DNA from: Adiantum capillus-veneris
Taxonomy: Eukaryota; Streptophyta; Polypodiopsida; Polypodiales; Pteridaceae
Reading direction: 5' to 3'
Assembly: GCA_014529385.2 (NCBI GenBank)
Contig: CM043967.1
Location: forward strand, 133,108,682 to 133,172,681
DNA length: 64,000 nt
A program made the position numbers and the translations under genes. This document shows, in pieces, positions 20,640 through 31,857 of the stretch. The notes under the pieces are model-generated. The model did no database searches and was not told where the DNA came from. It saw nothing but the letters and a program-made list of their open reading frames with translations. How positions within the stretch are numbered: position 1 is the first letter of the stretch; each line of letters opens with the position of its first letter.

Positions 20640-22335
20640 AGGTTTAGGTTATAGGTTTTGGTTAGGTTTACTTTAAGTTGTAGGTTAGGTTAGGGTATAG
20701 GTTATATGTTGAGTTATAGGTTATTAGTTAGGTTAATTATACGTTAGATTAGGTTAGTTCATAGTTTAGGTTAGCTTAGGTTTATGTTATAAGTTAGGTT
20801 AGGTTAGGTTATAGGATGTTAATTAGGTTAGATTAGCTTATAGGTTAGGTGTAAGTTATAGGTTAGATTAAGTTATAGGTTATACGCTAGGTTAGCTAGA
20901 TTATAGGTTAGGTTTAGGCAACAGGTTAGGTCAGGTTAGGTTATAGGTTGTATGTACATAAAAGGCTAGGTTAGGTTATAGGTTAAGTTAACTAGTGTTT
21001 AGGTTATAGGTTTGGTTCGAAAAAATATGATTCTCCCAACTGAAACATTGGCGGCCCATAACCATGATGTCAGTAGTTTATAAAATTATTGCCAAGTCAA
21101 TTGCCCTAAGACTCTCTCTCACTCTTGAAAAGGGTATCACTCCTCACCAAAAAGGTTTCATCAAAGAAAGATCTATTTAAGATAACACCTTGACAGCTGC
21201 AATGATTGGATTAGAATACACACCATTCACCATGCAAGATTGTGTCGGTTATAGGTTAGGTTAGAGATAACGACCAATAGTAAAAAAAACACAAACGGAC
21301 TTCGATTATGTTAGGTTATAGGTTAGGTTAAGATTAGATTAGGTAGATTATAGGTCACATTAGGTTATATATTATTCTATATTAGGTTATAGGTTAGGTT
21401 TAGGTTTAGGTTATATGCTATGTTATGTTAGAGCTAGCCGCAATTTAATAGTAGAAAAAACGTATGCAAACGGACTTTTATTAGGTTAGGTTATAGGTTA
21501 GGTTAGGTTTAGGTTAGATTATAAGTTTAGGTTACAAGTTAGGATATATTATAGGCTAGGTTTGAGCTAGCGACAAATTAATAGTAGAAAAAACGCAAAC
21601 GGACTTCGAAGATGACTAGTGTAGTTTAAAAACCGCAAAGGGACTTTGGTTAGGTTAGGTTATAGGTTAGGTTTAGGTTATACGTTAGGTTATAGATTAT
21701 GTTATGTTAGTTTAGGTTAAGGTTATATGTTAGGTTAGATTATAGGTTAAGTTAGAGTTAGCAGTAAATTAATAGTAGAAAAAATGCAAACGGACTTTGA
21801 AGATGACTTGTATACCTTAAAAAATACAAATAGACTTCGATAAGATTAGGGTTATGTTAGGTTAGGTTAGGTTTAGGTTATGGGTTAGGTTAGGTTAGAG
21901 CTAGCAGCAAATTAATAGTAGAAAAAATGCAAACGGACTTCAAAGATGACCCATGTACTTCAAAAAATGCAAACGGACTTTGATTAGGCTAGTTTTAGAT
22001 TTATGTTAGGTTAGGTTAGGTTTAGGTTATAGGTCAGGATAGATTATAGGTTAGGTTAGAGCTAGCAACAAATTAATAGTAGAAAAAATGCAAACAAACA
22101 TCAAAGATGAACGTGTACTTCTAAAAACGCAAACAGACTTCGGTTAGGTTAGGTTAAAGGCTATAGGTTAGGTTATATGTTCTAGGTTATGTTAGGTTTG
22201 GTTAGGTTTAGGTTATAGCTTAGGTCATATTATAATTTATGTTAGGTTAGGTTGAATTTGGTTATAGGTTAAGTTAGGTTAGGTTAGGTTCTGGGTTATA
22301 GGTTAGGCTTAGGTTATAGGTTTGAAAAGCGATAG
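20640..22335. repeat. Degenerate TTAGGT/TTATAGG minisatellite array
   Basis: About 1.7 kb built from GGTTAGG and TTATAGG words, for example GGTTAGGTTATAGGTTAGG. From about 21260 the short repeats are organised with a larger unit of roughly 130-190 bp that contains AATAGTAGAAAAAA and GCAAACGGACTTCGA; that unit recurs at about 21270, 21447, 21577, 21767, 21914 and 22070. The array is interrupted by a LINE fragment at 21018-21245. Confidence 0.85.
21018..21245 (+). pseudogene. LINE (non-LTR) reverse transcriptase fragment
   Basis: The plus-strand frame from 21049 reads WRPITMMSVVYKIIAKSIAL, then RLSLTLEKGITPHQKGFIKE, RSI, a stop, DNTLTAA. This is the RT motif block WRPI-L-VYKIIAK-A-RL, then hxPxQ-GFIxGRxIxDN of plant LINE elements. 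The fragment covers about 70 codons with one in-frame stop and is bounded on both sides by the TTAGG-like array. It is a captured or inserted piece, not a functional gene. Confidence 0.8.
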
Positions 22336-22735
22336 CACAGCTAGACTTCAAAAGTGCACACAGCCTTCAAAAACAGTAATATATAGTCATTGACCATGTG
22401 GTCCTACTCTCCGTGCACCTCTAGACCGAGGTGTGCGGAGATCGGGCATGGCTAGAGAATGTGAGGTTGTTAGAGCTAGAAACAAATAATTGAAAAAATG
22501 CAATCGGACTTCAAAAGCTCCTTGTGTACTTCAAAATGCAAACGGAAATTGATAAACGAAGTAAAATAACGTAATTAAACTTCAAAAGCGCACACAGACT
22601 TCAACAACCTTAATATATAGTCAATGACCAATAAAGACGAGATTATTACCATGTGGTCCTAATCTCCATACACCTCTAGACTGAGGTGTGTGGGGATCGG
22701 GCTTAGCTAGAGAATGTGAGGTTGTCATGTATTGT
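22336..22735. repeat. Tandem duplication of about 240 bp with conserved hairpin
   Basis: Two copies share CGCACACAGACTTCAA-like, TATATAGTCA, ATGTGGTCCTA, CACCTCTAGAC, GGTGTG and GCTAGAGAATGTGAGGTTGT segments. Each copy has complementary arms around CTCTAGAC (TCTCCGTGCACCT with AGGTGTGCGGAGA; TCTCCATACACCT with AGGTGTGTGGGGA). It lies just upstream of the TnpA-like gene, so promoter or leader function is possible. Confidence 0.7.
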
Positions 22736-22920
22736 CATGTAGTTAGTAGTGTGTAGTTATAACAACTAGAGTGTTTTAATTATTTGTTACATCATTGGTA
22801 AATTTGTGTTGGCGATTCGTTTATTTGTTTTGGTGATTCGTTTCTTTGTTATTTGTATTGATTGAGCGTTTCTTTTGTAAACTAAGGTATTTTGTGGGTG
22901 TTATCTGTGTATCTATAGCC

Positions 22921-23626
22921 ATGGTCGATGATGATGCGCCATACTCTCTTAGCTTTAGTTTTCTCATCACTCCGACCGGCATGTCACTCGAGCAGATGGG
23001 TCTCTTTTTGACACAGTTGACACCATATCAGATCGCAATGGCACAGAATCTTTGGGCAGCAGGTTCCTCTAGACCTACTACGATCGACCCTACGCCTAGG
23101 ACTAGTGTGGTCCCTACACCGATCGGACCCACACCTCAGTCAAGTGTGCCCCCTACGCCTAGGACTAGTGTGCCCCATACACCAACAAGTGGTGAATCCT
23201 CGAGACGAGGTAGGCCTCGTTTCGGAGGCCGTGGTTGTTGTGGTAGCGGTTTTATCGATGCATCCACACCACCGAGAGGGTGTCCCCCACTCTCTTCAGT
23301 GGATAGTTCTTCAATTGGCACACCACGTACAACTTGGGAATCATACGAGCATGATCCTATCAAGGTGTACAAGAGCAGGGATGGGGTTGTTGTGGCGGAT
23401 AGGGTCAAAAAGGCCATGCGATAGAGGATTCGACAGCTTTGTATCTTTAAGTTTGGTCACTGTGTGATGGAGGTTTGGGATAACCTTGACGATTAAAGAT
23501 GCACATCGTTGGGGCCATTCACAGAGAGTACAGGCCGACGGAGGGGTACGATCAAGTCTCGAATGGCTGGATTTTGGGCGTGGGGAAGGCCACAATGTCA
23601 CACCATCGGTCAAAGGTGAGAGACAA
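22921..23626 (+). pseudogene. TnpA-like (En/Spm) protein, 5' part, CACTA-1
   Basis: An ATG at 22921 starts MVDDDAPYSLSFS; the frame carries a Q/M-rich stretch (MSLEQMGLFLTQL), a proline/threonine-rich segment with four TPRTSV-like repeats, an arginine/glycine patch and GCCGSGFIDASTPP. CACTA-2 has the equivalents MADEFPDLAS and GCCGGGSTDASTPP. After DRVKKAMR there is a TAG (23422), then RIRQLCIFKFGHCVMEVWDN and, after a frameshift, VGAIHREYRPTEGYDQVSNG and HHRSKVRDN. This is the plant Ptta/En/Spm transposase-associated family, thought to bind subterminal repeats. Element E is inserted right after RSKVRDN. Confidence 0.7.
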
Positions 23627-25711
23627 TGAGTGGCATAAAATGGTAACCATCATTTTGCAACATTTGTCAGCCTACTCAACGTCCTCTTCCTCATATGTGT
23701 ATATATTTTTGTATGCTATTAAGTTATCTAGAGTAAATTCCCCCTCTTCGTTTAACCTTTGTGGCGACACATACATTATACTCTTCCCAAAAATGTCACC
23801 TTAGTCATATATTTATATTACCACCCTTTTCTTTTTTGCTTTGTAAATAGAATAAGCATACAATAACCAACTATATACCCCCAAACTTTCTTACCTCCTG
23901 TGAATTAGTAGTAGAAAAATAATATATCCATCTTCCATCCCTTATAGATAAATTCCCATGGAAATCAACTCTCCACTTGTCTTTACCAAAGATTATGGTC
24001 CCTCTCTACAAGTCTTCTATGCCCCCTACATAGGTGGCCCAATATCTCTTAAGAATATACATATAGTTTCTCTCCTTTCAAAAAGACTCCAATTGTATGT
24101 TCTTTTCACAAGAAAATAATATTGGGCCCTCCTCTATTTGTTTAAGCATCATAGCCTTTTGAAAAAGTATGATTCCCCTTGGATGCATACAAGCAAAGGG
24201 CCCATACAAGAAGACTTTGAAGCAAAAGGTTCCCTAGCCTAGTGTGGACCTTCCAAACCGAATTCCTTGGTGCATGGGCATGAAGAATAGTCCAAATTCA
24301 TATCAAACATGTTGAGAAAGTCAATTTTGCCTTTTGAAGCATGTCATTCTGAGCTACAGGTAAAAAGTTATGGTCAAAATAGTGTAAATCTGTCAGATTC
24401 GCAGCAAAAGGGAACTGTAAATCAAGTAAATCAAGAGAGTGAGATCTTATTTTTTCCCTACTCATCTTCTAGAATAGAAATGAGTGTTCAAGGTCACTTG
24501 CATGTGATGGGACCAACCTAAAGATGCTTTCTAAATGCCAAGACAGACAAGTTGAGATACCCCGCAGGAGCCACCCGTAGGGCCTCATGGTGGGGCCCAC
24601 CTACATTATGCACCCCTATGGAGCCTTCACGGTCTAAAATGATATTTTTGGTGAATAAATAGTCCCTTTTATGTCCAATATTCAATGAGTGGTCAAAGGA
24701 CACTTAATTAGGTCTAATCACTTACTCTAATTAAGTGTAGCATAATCCCACTCCTACACAACTATAAATAGCCCCCCTTGGAGAGACTCAAGGACACACA
24801 CACCTATATTTTCAAATTCATGTTGTTTTCTTGATCAATAGTAGAGAAAACCCCAACTCTCCCTCTTTCACATCCTCCCTCCTAACCCTCCTCTTTGGAG
24901 GAAGTGCAACTCTATTCTCCACTCTCTCCATTCTACAATCTCTTACTCCATCAACCCAATAAATCATTTGTAGCACCTCAATAACTTGTAAATACATCAT
25001 GATCTCTCTCATGGTTATGTTAATGATCATGAAATCATCTTCAAAAACTTTCAAGTGTCGCAATTCGTGAAGGTTAGCGAGCGTCTGTCCTCCCCTTAAA
25101 AGGTGTGCGAGGAATCAAGTAAGTGTTCTATTCTCAATTTACCATTGGTTTGTTTCTCCACACTTATTCAATTGGTCTAAAGAAATTTCTCACTCCAACT
25201 CTCTTTTGCTTCATTACATATACATGTGGCTACCTCTCATGGTGATTTTATTTGTGTCACGGCATTGCATAGATGGAGATGAGCTCTCTATGCAAAGTGT
25301 GTTAGTTTGATGTAAGTGATTCTCTTGTGTGTTTGAGAGGCAAGTCTTGCGCGCATGATTTTTTTGATGGGTGCTTGAGAGAGGAAGAGTTTGGATGTAT
25401 TATGGGTATTCTTATGGGGAGAAGGTGAATGCTATTCCACAAATTGCATATTTCATTTTGATGTACGGCATTGGGTTGCATAATCGTTGATGGTGTTCAA
25501 GTGTCCAAAGTGTATATAGAGTAAGGGGGTTTTCAAAGTGTGTTGCTTGGGTGGGTGAGTGCAAGTGTTATTTTTTTTTTGATTGGTTTCCTTCTCCACT
25601 CCCAAAAGAAGGTGGTGCCCCAAGTAGTGTGCGTACCTCTTTACAAACATTTTGTGAGGGTAGGCCCATTGGTTTGGGTTTAGAGGCCCCATTTCAAAAA
25701 GCTCGCCCTCA
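23627..25711 (+). repeat. 5' LTR of element E
   Basis: TGAGTGGCATAAAATGG to GCTCGCCCTCA. Nearly identical to 31858-33942. Confidence 0.95.
24763..24770 (+). promoter_or_regulatory. Probable TATA box in 5' LTR of element E
   Basis: TATAAATA, conserved at 32994-33001 in the other LTR, with a transcript start expected roughly 30 bp downstream. Position inferred from motif only. Confidence 0.5.
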
Positions 25712-25716
25712 TAAAG

Positions 25717-25733
25717 TGGTGCCCCCACTGAGG
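25717..25733 (+). other. Primer-binding site of element E
   Basis: TGGTGCCCCCACTGAGG, five bases after the LTR end. The same TGGTGCCCCCAC core appears in element D. It would pair with a tRNA ending GTGGGGGCACCA; which tRNA this is was not determined. Confidence 0.7.
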
Positions 25734-25768
25734 AACATATTTCCAAGTTACCTTCAAATTCTTTAGTG

Positions 25769-25981
25769 ATGAACAATGGAGTTCCCATCTATCCATTTCA
25801 TTTTGCACAACACATTAGAGTAAATGTTCACATAGATAGAAAAGTCTTTTTCCAGCAACGCATTGTTTTTATGTTTGGTGCAGAAAGACTTAGAGAAATA
25901 CTGGCATCACCCAATCCAATTATACTTCCAATCATCAATTATGAAACTTCTTTTGATGTTCACGTTTTCATTTTGTTTTAA
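25769..25981 (+). CDS. Leader ORF b' of element E (70 aa), unknown function
   Basis: First in-frame ATG is 25769 (an upstream GTG at 25766 is less likely). The product is small, with a basic middle and hydrophobic end: HIRVNVHIDRKVFFQQRIVF, MFGAERLREILASPNP, then ILPIINYETSFDVHVFILF at the C-terminus. Element D encodes a close relative at 61058-61276; over the last 63 residues I count about 48 identities (roughly three quarters). It is also a paralogue of the next ORF, sharing G-x2-R-[LV]-x-EI-x2-S-x-NP-x-ILP-x-I and DV-x2-FIL. It matches no domain I recognise. Function, translation and essentiality are unknown. Confidence 0.65.
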   Translation: MNNGVPIYPFHFAQHIRVNVHIDRKVFFQQRIVFMFGAERLREILASPNPIILPIINYETSFDVHVFILF

Positions 25982-26064
25982 AGGCAGGAACAAAGAGTGG
26001 TGAAGGGGTGCTCAAGGGCCATATGAAGGAACGAGGTCTTCAAACCAACAACGAGGAGTAGCAC

Positions 26065-26277
26065 ATGAATCACGATCAAAATAATGAACCTTTTAGGCCT
26101 ATTGCTCGGCAATCCATTCATATAATCATTGCAACTAAGTTTAGGTTTCAGTCTATCATAAGGAGGATATTTGGATCCACTCGCCTCAATGAAATCAATG
26201 CTTCAATTAATCCATTTATTCTACCTATGATAAAGTACGAATTAACAATGGATGTGTACATCTTCATTTTAATGTAA
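26065..26277 (+). CDS. Leader ORF a' of element E (70 aa), unknown function
   Basis: ATG at 26065, stop at 26277, 84 bp before gag. It reads PFRPIARQSIHIIIATKFRF, then IIRRIFGSTRLNEINASINP, FILPMIKYELTMDVYIFILM. The relative in element D (61298-61510) shares about 39 of 62 aligned residues, including PIARQ-x-IHII, IRRI, NPFILP and DVYIF. It is paralogous to ORF b'. Both ORFs lie in the sense direction between primer-binding site and gag. No catalytic motif or metal site is visible; the C-terminus is hydrophobic but too short for a confident membrane span. Confidence 0.65.
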   Translation: MNHDQNNEPFRPIARQSIHIIIATKFRFQSIIRRIFGSTRLNEINASINPFILPMIKYELTMDVYIFILM

Positions 26278-26361
26278 TCAGATTTATAGTGTCAATAATC
26301 TTGTGCGGCCTGTAAGAGAAAAGTTTCTTTAAAAAAAGAGATTTAAAAAAGTCTAAACAAA

Positions 26362-29300
26362 ATGTCAAGTTCTTTTCCCACGTTCTATGCAAGAAGTGGG
26401 GAAGATGCGCAAGAGTTTCTTGACAACTTGGAGATGGCACATCTCATATCCGGGAGAGATGAAGAGGAAGTAAAGCTACGAGCCTTCCCGTTGGTTCTAA
26501 AAGCAGAAGCTAAAGCATGGTATGAGACCTTGCAACCCCAAATCAAGTCCAATTGGGAGAGACTGTGAGCAAGCTTCCTCTCTAAGTTCGGGCAAGGTGA
26601 TACTTCTAAAGGACTATGGAAATGTCTTATTGGGCATAAGCAGGTATCACTTGAAGACTATCCCTCTTATGAAGCAACCTTTGTCAATCTATGGGGTAGG
26701 TGGGAGGCTACATTAGAAAATCATGGTGGTGCACCTAAATTTCTAAAAAAAGAGAGATTCATGGTTGGCTTGTATCCACTTTTAAAGGCTAAAGTAGAGC
26801 TAAAATTCCCATCCACCTTCGAAGAAGCACGTGAGGTAGCCATCATCAAGTTTAGAAAACTACACTTCCAAGCACATAGAGCAAGGGGTTTGAATGAAGT
26901 GAGTGAGAGGGAGTCTTCACAAACCATGGAAGCACCAATTAGGGCCCCTCTTGCACAATCTTCACAAATAGGAGATAACTCTCAACAAGAGGTTTTACAA
27001 AGGCTAACTCAACAGCTTGAGAACCTCACTCTGAATCTAGTACAAGGCCTACCTCAACAACGACAACCAAGAGAAGGGAATCGCAATCAACAAAGACAAG
27101 CTCAAGAGTTGCGATGTTGGAATTGCAATGAAATGGGCCATGGCATGTACAATTTTCCACATCCAAGGCGACTTCCGGGAGACATATATCCCCCTAGACC
27201 GCCTCCTCTCACTGTGCAACAAGAACAAGCTCAAGGCCCACAAATCCTTGGACGACCACCACCACCAGCAAATATACCTCCCGTCCCACATGAGGAGGAA
27301 GAAAGAGGAGTCAACATCATCAAGCTAGAAGAGGTAATAGATGAGCATACTCTAAACTTTGATGTTATGCCGGCAGAAAAACGCACAAGAGCACATGATA
27401 AGGATGAAGACATGAGAAGTGAAGGAACAAATTCAGCCAGAAGGGACAAGAAGAAGAAGTCAAAGATGGAAGAAGCTGAAAGTAGCAGGAAGAAAAGATC
27501 AAGGCGAAGGGAAATTGGTATCAACGACTTCCCATTGGGAAAGGAGCTAGAGCCCTACAACATCTTGGAGGATTTACAAACCCAAAAGCCAAACATTTCA
27601 TGGCCTCAACTTCTACACCTATCAGCCAAAGTAAGAAGGCAATGGCCAAAGTTGGTAAGTACAAGAATTCCAAAAAAGAAAGCAAGTCTTTCCATTAAGG
27701 TTGTGGCCTCAAAGCTACAAAAAGATGTGGAACCCATTGTGGATGCTTACATAAGGGGTAAAAAGGTGTCTAATGTATATGTTGATGGTGGAGCTCAAAT
27801 GTGTGTGATCACGGAAAAATCAATGAACAAGTTAGGGCTTGAAATTACAAAGTCCTCTAATTGTCAAGGTAGGCTAGCCAACAACTCAAGTGTGAAGTGT
27901 TTGGGGATCATTGAAAATGTAAAAGTCTCTGTATGTAACATAGATGCACGAGTGGATATGTATGTCATGCCAGCTAAGGGGGAGGGCTATCCCATCATCC
28001 TAGGGAGGCCTTGGCTCATTGCTGTGAATGCATATCAAAAATGGGGAAGTGGTCGTTTGATTCTTAAGAAGGGTCAACCGGTGGTGTATGATTGGCGAGA
28101 AGGAAAGCAACTAGATATCAACTATGAAACCACGGCAGATGAAGAGAGCGAGGAGGAGAGTCCCTACTCAAGTGATGAGGAAGCATCAACCAGTGCATCA
28201 ACCAGTGAAGAGGAGTCTTCTTTGGAGGTAATGGGAATTGTAATCAACGCCAACACTCAAGATGTTCCAGTAGAAGAAAAGCCAACAGACAATCACACAC
28301 GAGGGGATGAAAGATGCCACCACCTTGAAGAAGGATTTGAGAAGATGCTTGCAAAAGATCTTACTTGTGAGGAGAAGAGGTCCTACATCAATATGTTAAG
28401 GAGGTATCCCAATTTGTTTATCACTGACTACGCACAAATAAGAGGTGTAGATGTAATAGAGCATCGAATTGAATTGAAACCAGGGACCAAACCCGTGGCT
28501 CAAAAGTTAAGGCGACTAGGATCTGTGCAACAAAAGGCTCTCCTACATGAAGTGAATCGACTCTTGAAGGCTGGCTTCATCTATCCAGTATCCAACTCCG
28601 AATGGGTATCACCTATTGTAGTCACTCCCAAGAAGAATGGTAAGTGGAGGGTCTGCGTGGATTACAAACCCCTCAACGCTGCGACAAAGAGGGACCACTT
28701 CCCTCTCCCTTTCCAAGATGAAATTTTGAATGAAGTAGCAGGTCACGAATGCTACACTGTGTGTGATGGGTATTCAGGATATTTTCAAATTAGAATAGCA
28801 GAAGAGGACCAACCAAAAACCACCTTCATCACACCTTGGGGATGTTTTGCATTCAAAGTAATGCCTTTTGGGCTCACCAATGCTCCTAGCACCTTCATGA
28901 GATTCACAATATTTGTATTTCAGCCATTCTTTGGAAAATCTATAAGAGTCTTTATGGATGATTTCTGTATTTATAGTTGTAGATCACTTCATTGCCAAAA
29001 GGTTGAAGAGGGGCTTAAGAGGCTCCATCAATTTGGGGGACAACTCAACCCAGAGAAGTGTCATATCGGTGAATCTCAGGTGGTTTTGCTAGGCCATGTG
29101 GTTTCTTCACAAGGAATTCAAATGGATCCCTCTAAAGTAGAGGCCCTTTTGTCATTATCTCCACCAACAACAACAAAGGAGCTAATGACCTTCAACCACA
29201 AAGTGAGGTACATGTCTCGCTTCATCCATCTCCTAGCAGAAGCCATCGCCCCTTTGCATAGGTTGGCAAGCCAATCTACATTTGAATGGGGGAGGGAACA

Positions 29301-30828
29301 TGCAAAATGTTTTGAGGAAGTGCAGGGCATTCTTAGCTCTCTCCCAATCCTAATGCCACCAGATCCAAAGGAGACTTACTATGTCACTCCAAGTGTAGGT
29401 TTCAAAGCAATTGGTGTTGTTTTGATGCAAAAAGATCCTAAAACATCATACATGAGGCCGATATATTTTGCAAGCAAGGTGATGACTCCAGCCGAGAAGG
29501 GATACACTGAAATGGAGAAAGTGGTCTTTGCAATCTTGTTTGCGGTAAGGAAGTTTCGATCGTATCTTCTCCCTGTACCATTTGTTTTTCTCACCTTAGA
29601 GCACAATCTACCATATGTAGTACAACACATGAGCCTCTCATCTAGAATAGCAAAGTGGGTGCTTGAACTCCAAGAATTTGAATACACTTTCCTTGTAGAA
29701 GATAGCACAAGAGCAGGACTTGCAGACATTCTCACCTACAAAGTGAGAGAAAGGGAAGGATCACGACTACAAAGAGAGGAAGGCTCAAAACAGTTCAAAG
29801 TGAAGGAGATTGATAATGCCCATACTTTATGCTTTGACGGAGCCTATCAACGCCAACAAGACAAAGCAGCAGAGGGGATCTTCATTTTAAACCCACAAAA
29901 GGAGGTAATGGTTAGAAAAGGTATCACTCTACCCAATGTTCACTCTAACAATGAGGCTGAGTATGTTGCTCTAACCCTTGGGTTAGAAGAATGCAAAGAA
30001 TTAGGCATACAAAGACTTATTATAAAAGGTGATTCTTTGCTAGTGGTCAGGCAAATCCAAGGGACTTGGAGGTGCAAGAATCGTACATTGTTTGAGTGGC
30101 TTAGTAGTGTAAGAGCTTTGATGAAGGATTTTAAAGCAACACGGGTACAACACATTGTGAGAACTCATAACAAGGAAGCAGACTTACTCGCAAATGAAAA
30201 GCTTCAAATGGCGGTAGGAGGTGTGAAACTATATGAACCCAAATATCAAGGTCAAGAGGAGCTAAAAGACAATATCTTCTTTCTACAAGCAGGTGAGTGT
30301 CCCAAACACTTAGACAAGGTGCAAAGACATAGACTAGTTAAGAAGGCCACACCTTACCAGTTGATCGGGGATGATTTATATCACAAAGGGAAAGATTTGG
30401 TCTTGAGGAGAGTACCAGGTGTGCAAGAGATAGAGAAAATTCTTCTTTCATGTCATGATGATGTCTGTGGTGGTCACTTTTCTCAAGATATTACAAGTAG
30501 GAAGATTTTACAAGCAGGGTTTATTTGGCCGAGCTTACATCGTGATGTCCAATATTGGTGTAAAGCATGTAAGCCATGCCAAATTGCTGGGGATAGACGA
30601 CTAACATATGAGCCTCGAGTCCCAATAATATCTTATGGCCCTTTTGAAAAGTGGGGTGTGGATGCAATAGGTCCCCTACCTCGTACTTCTACAGGGAAGG
30701 TTTTCATCATCATGGGTGTTGACTACATGACACGATGGGCGGAAGCAACAAGCACAACCCGAATCATAGCTGAAGAGGTATCAAAGTTTATTTTTGATCA
30801 TATTTGTAGTAGGTTTGGAACACCCTAG
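26362..30828 (+). pseudogene. Gag-pol polyprotein of element E (one in-frame stop)
   Basis: From ATG 26362 to 30828 is one frame of about 1489 codons with a single TGA at 26566-26568 (after KSNWERL). Order: gag capsid-like region; knuckle CWNCNEMGHGMYNF (about 27114), whose last cysteine is F; acidic/basic linker; protease VDGGAQMCVIT (about 27780); RT with WRVCVDYKPLN (about 28645) and FMDDFCIYS; first RNase H with IYFASKVMTPAEKGYTEMEK (about 29460); second RNase H with CFDGAYQ, SNNEAEY, IIKGDSLLV and NKEADLLA (29830-30200); HHCC finger with GGHFSQD and WCKACKPC (about 30470-30580); integrase core up to RFGTP. The frame breaks at the second catalytic aspartate of integrase. The stop in gag and the damaged knuckle indicate this copy is defective, though only mildly. 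Confidence 0.9.
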
Positions 30829-31678
30829 AAATCTTATCAGATCGAGGCCGAGTTTTAGGGCTGACCTTCTGAATGATCTCTTGAGGAGGTTAAAAGTGAA
30901 ACACCTGCATTCCACACCCTACTATCCTCAATGCAATGGATTGGTGGAAAAAGTGAATGGAATGATATGTAAGATCATTTCTAAACAGGTTGTGGACCGG
31001 CCTAATGATTGGGATCGCCATTTGACGGCTGCTCTTTGGGCGTATAGGACATCTTTCAAGGTATCTACCCAATTCACCCCTTTTCATCTAGTTTATGGAC
31101 AGGAAGCACTTCTCCCCATTGAGGTAGAGCTCTCAAGCTTGCGCGTTCTTGCAAGAGTGGCAAAAAAACCAAAGGAGGTTCTATTTGAAAGGATCTTAGA
31201 TCTCCAACGACTTGAGCTAGATAGAGAAGAGTCCATTGATCACTACATCACCAAAGCGACAAGCCAAAGGGATAAAATCAACAAGAAGCTCAAGGGGAAA
31301 GGATTGAAGGAAGGTATGTTGGTTCTTCGCTATGATAACCGACTTGATACTCGACTTGACAAAAAGTTTTTGCAAAGATGGGAGGAACCTTTCATGATAA
31401 AAACAAAGTTTGGGAATGGTAGTTACAGATTAGCAGATTTATCAGGAAAACTCCACAAGACCAGAGTCAATGGATGGAGATTAAAGCCCTACTTTCAACG
31501 TATCAATCCGTTGATAGGCAGTCATCTGCCTACATCGTCTAAGCTCCAAATTGGCATGGCTCCCTTCGGCTTGGCAAATGCTCCACCTATTTTTAAAGCT
31601 TTGATGTGCAAAGAAGAACCATACTTGGAATCTGAACATACCCAAGGCAACCCTCCCATCTCCGATTTATGGGATTGA
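30829..31678 (+). pseudogene. Integrase C-terminal half of element E (frameshifted)
   Basis: A frame overlapping the end of gag-pol continues the integrase: FRADLLNDLLRRLKVKHLHS, TPYYPQCNGLVEKVNGMICK with the catalytic glutamate, ALWAYRTSFKVSTQFTPFHL, VYGQEALLPIEVE, and a GPY/F-like tail RWEEPFMIKTKFGNGSYRLA. The second catalytic aspartate (SDRG) sits between two small frameshifts at about 30825-30860. A C-terminal extension ends at 31678. No chromodomain is seen, as expected for the Tat lineage. Confidence 0.8.
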
Positions 31679-31857
31679 GGTAATGAAAAGCAGGTCTAAT
31701 GGAGTAAAAGAGTGCATGACACTCCTCCTATTGAAAAAAAAAAGGAAAAAAAGTGGAAAAGGAAAAATGACAAAAAAAAAAGAGAAAAAAAGAAGAAAAG
31801 AAGCAACACCGTCCTCCTAAAGATATGAATATCTCTAGGCTTGGGGGAGGGCTAATA
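31679..31857 (+). other. 3' untranslated purine-rich tract and polypurine tract of element E
   Basis: A long A/G-rich stretch (31730-31805) is followed by TTGGGGGAGGG at 31841-31851, the probable plus-strand primer, six bases before the 3' LTR. Confidence 0.7.

Noticed and set aside
20640-22335. True interstitial telomere array
   Set aside because: The words are TTAGGT/TTATAGG, not plant TTTAGGG, and they form larger units inside a CACTA transposon.
24309-24521. 70-codon ORF present in both LTRs of element E
   Set aside because: Conserved only by LTR identity; no domain and no expected LTR-encoded protein.
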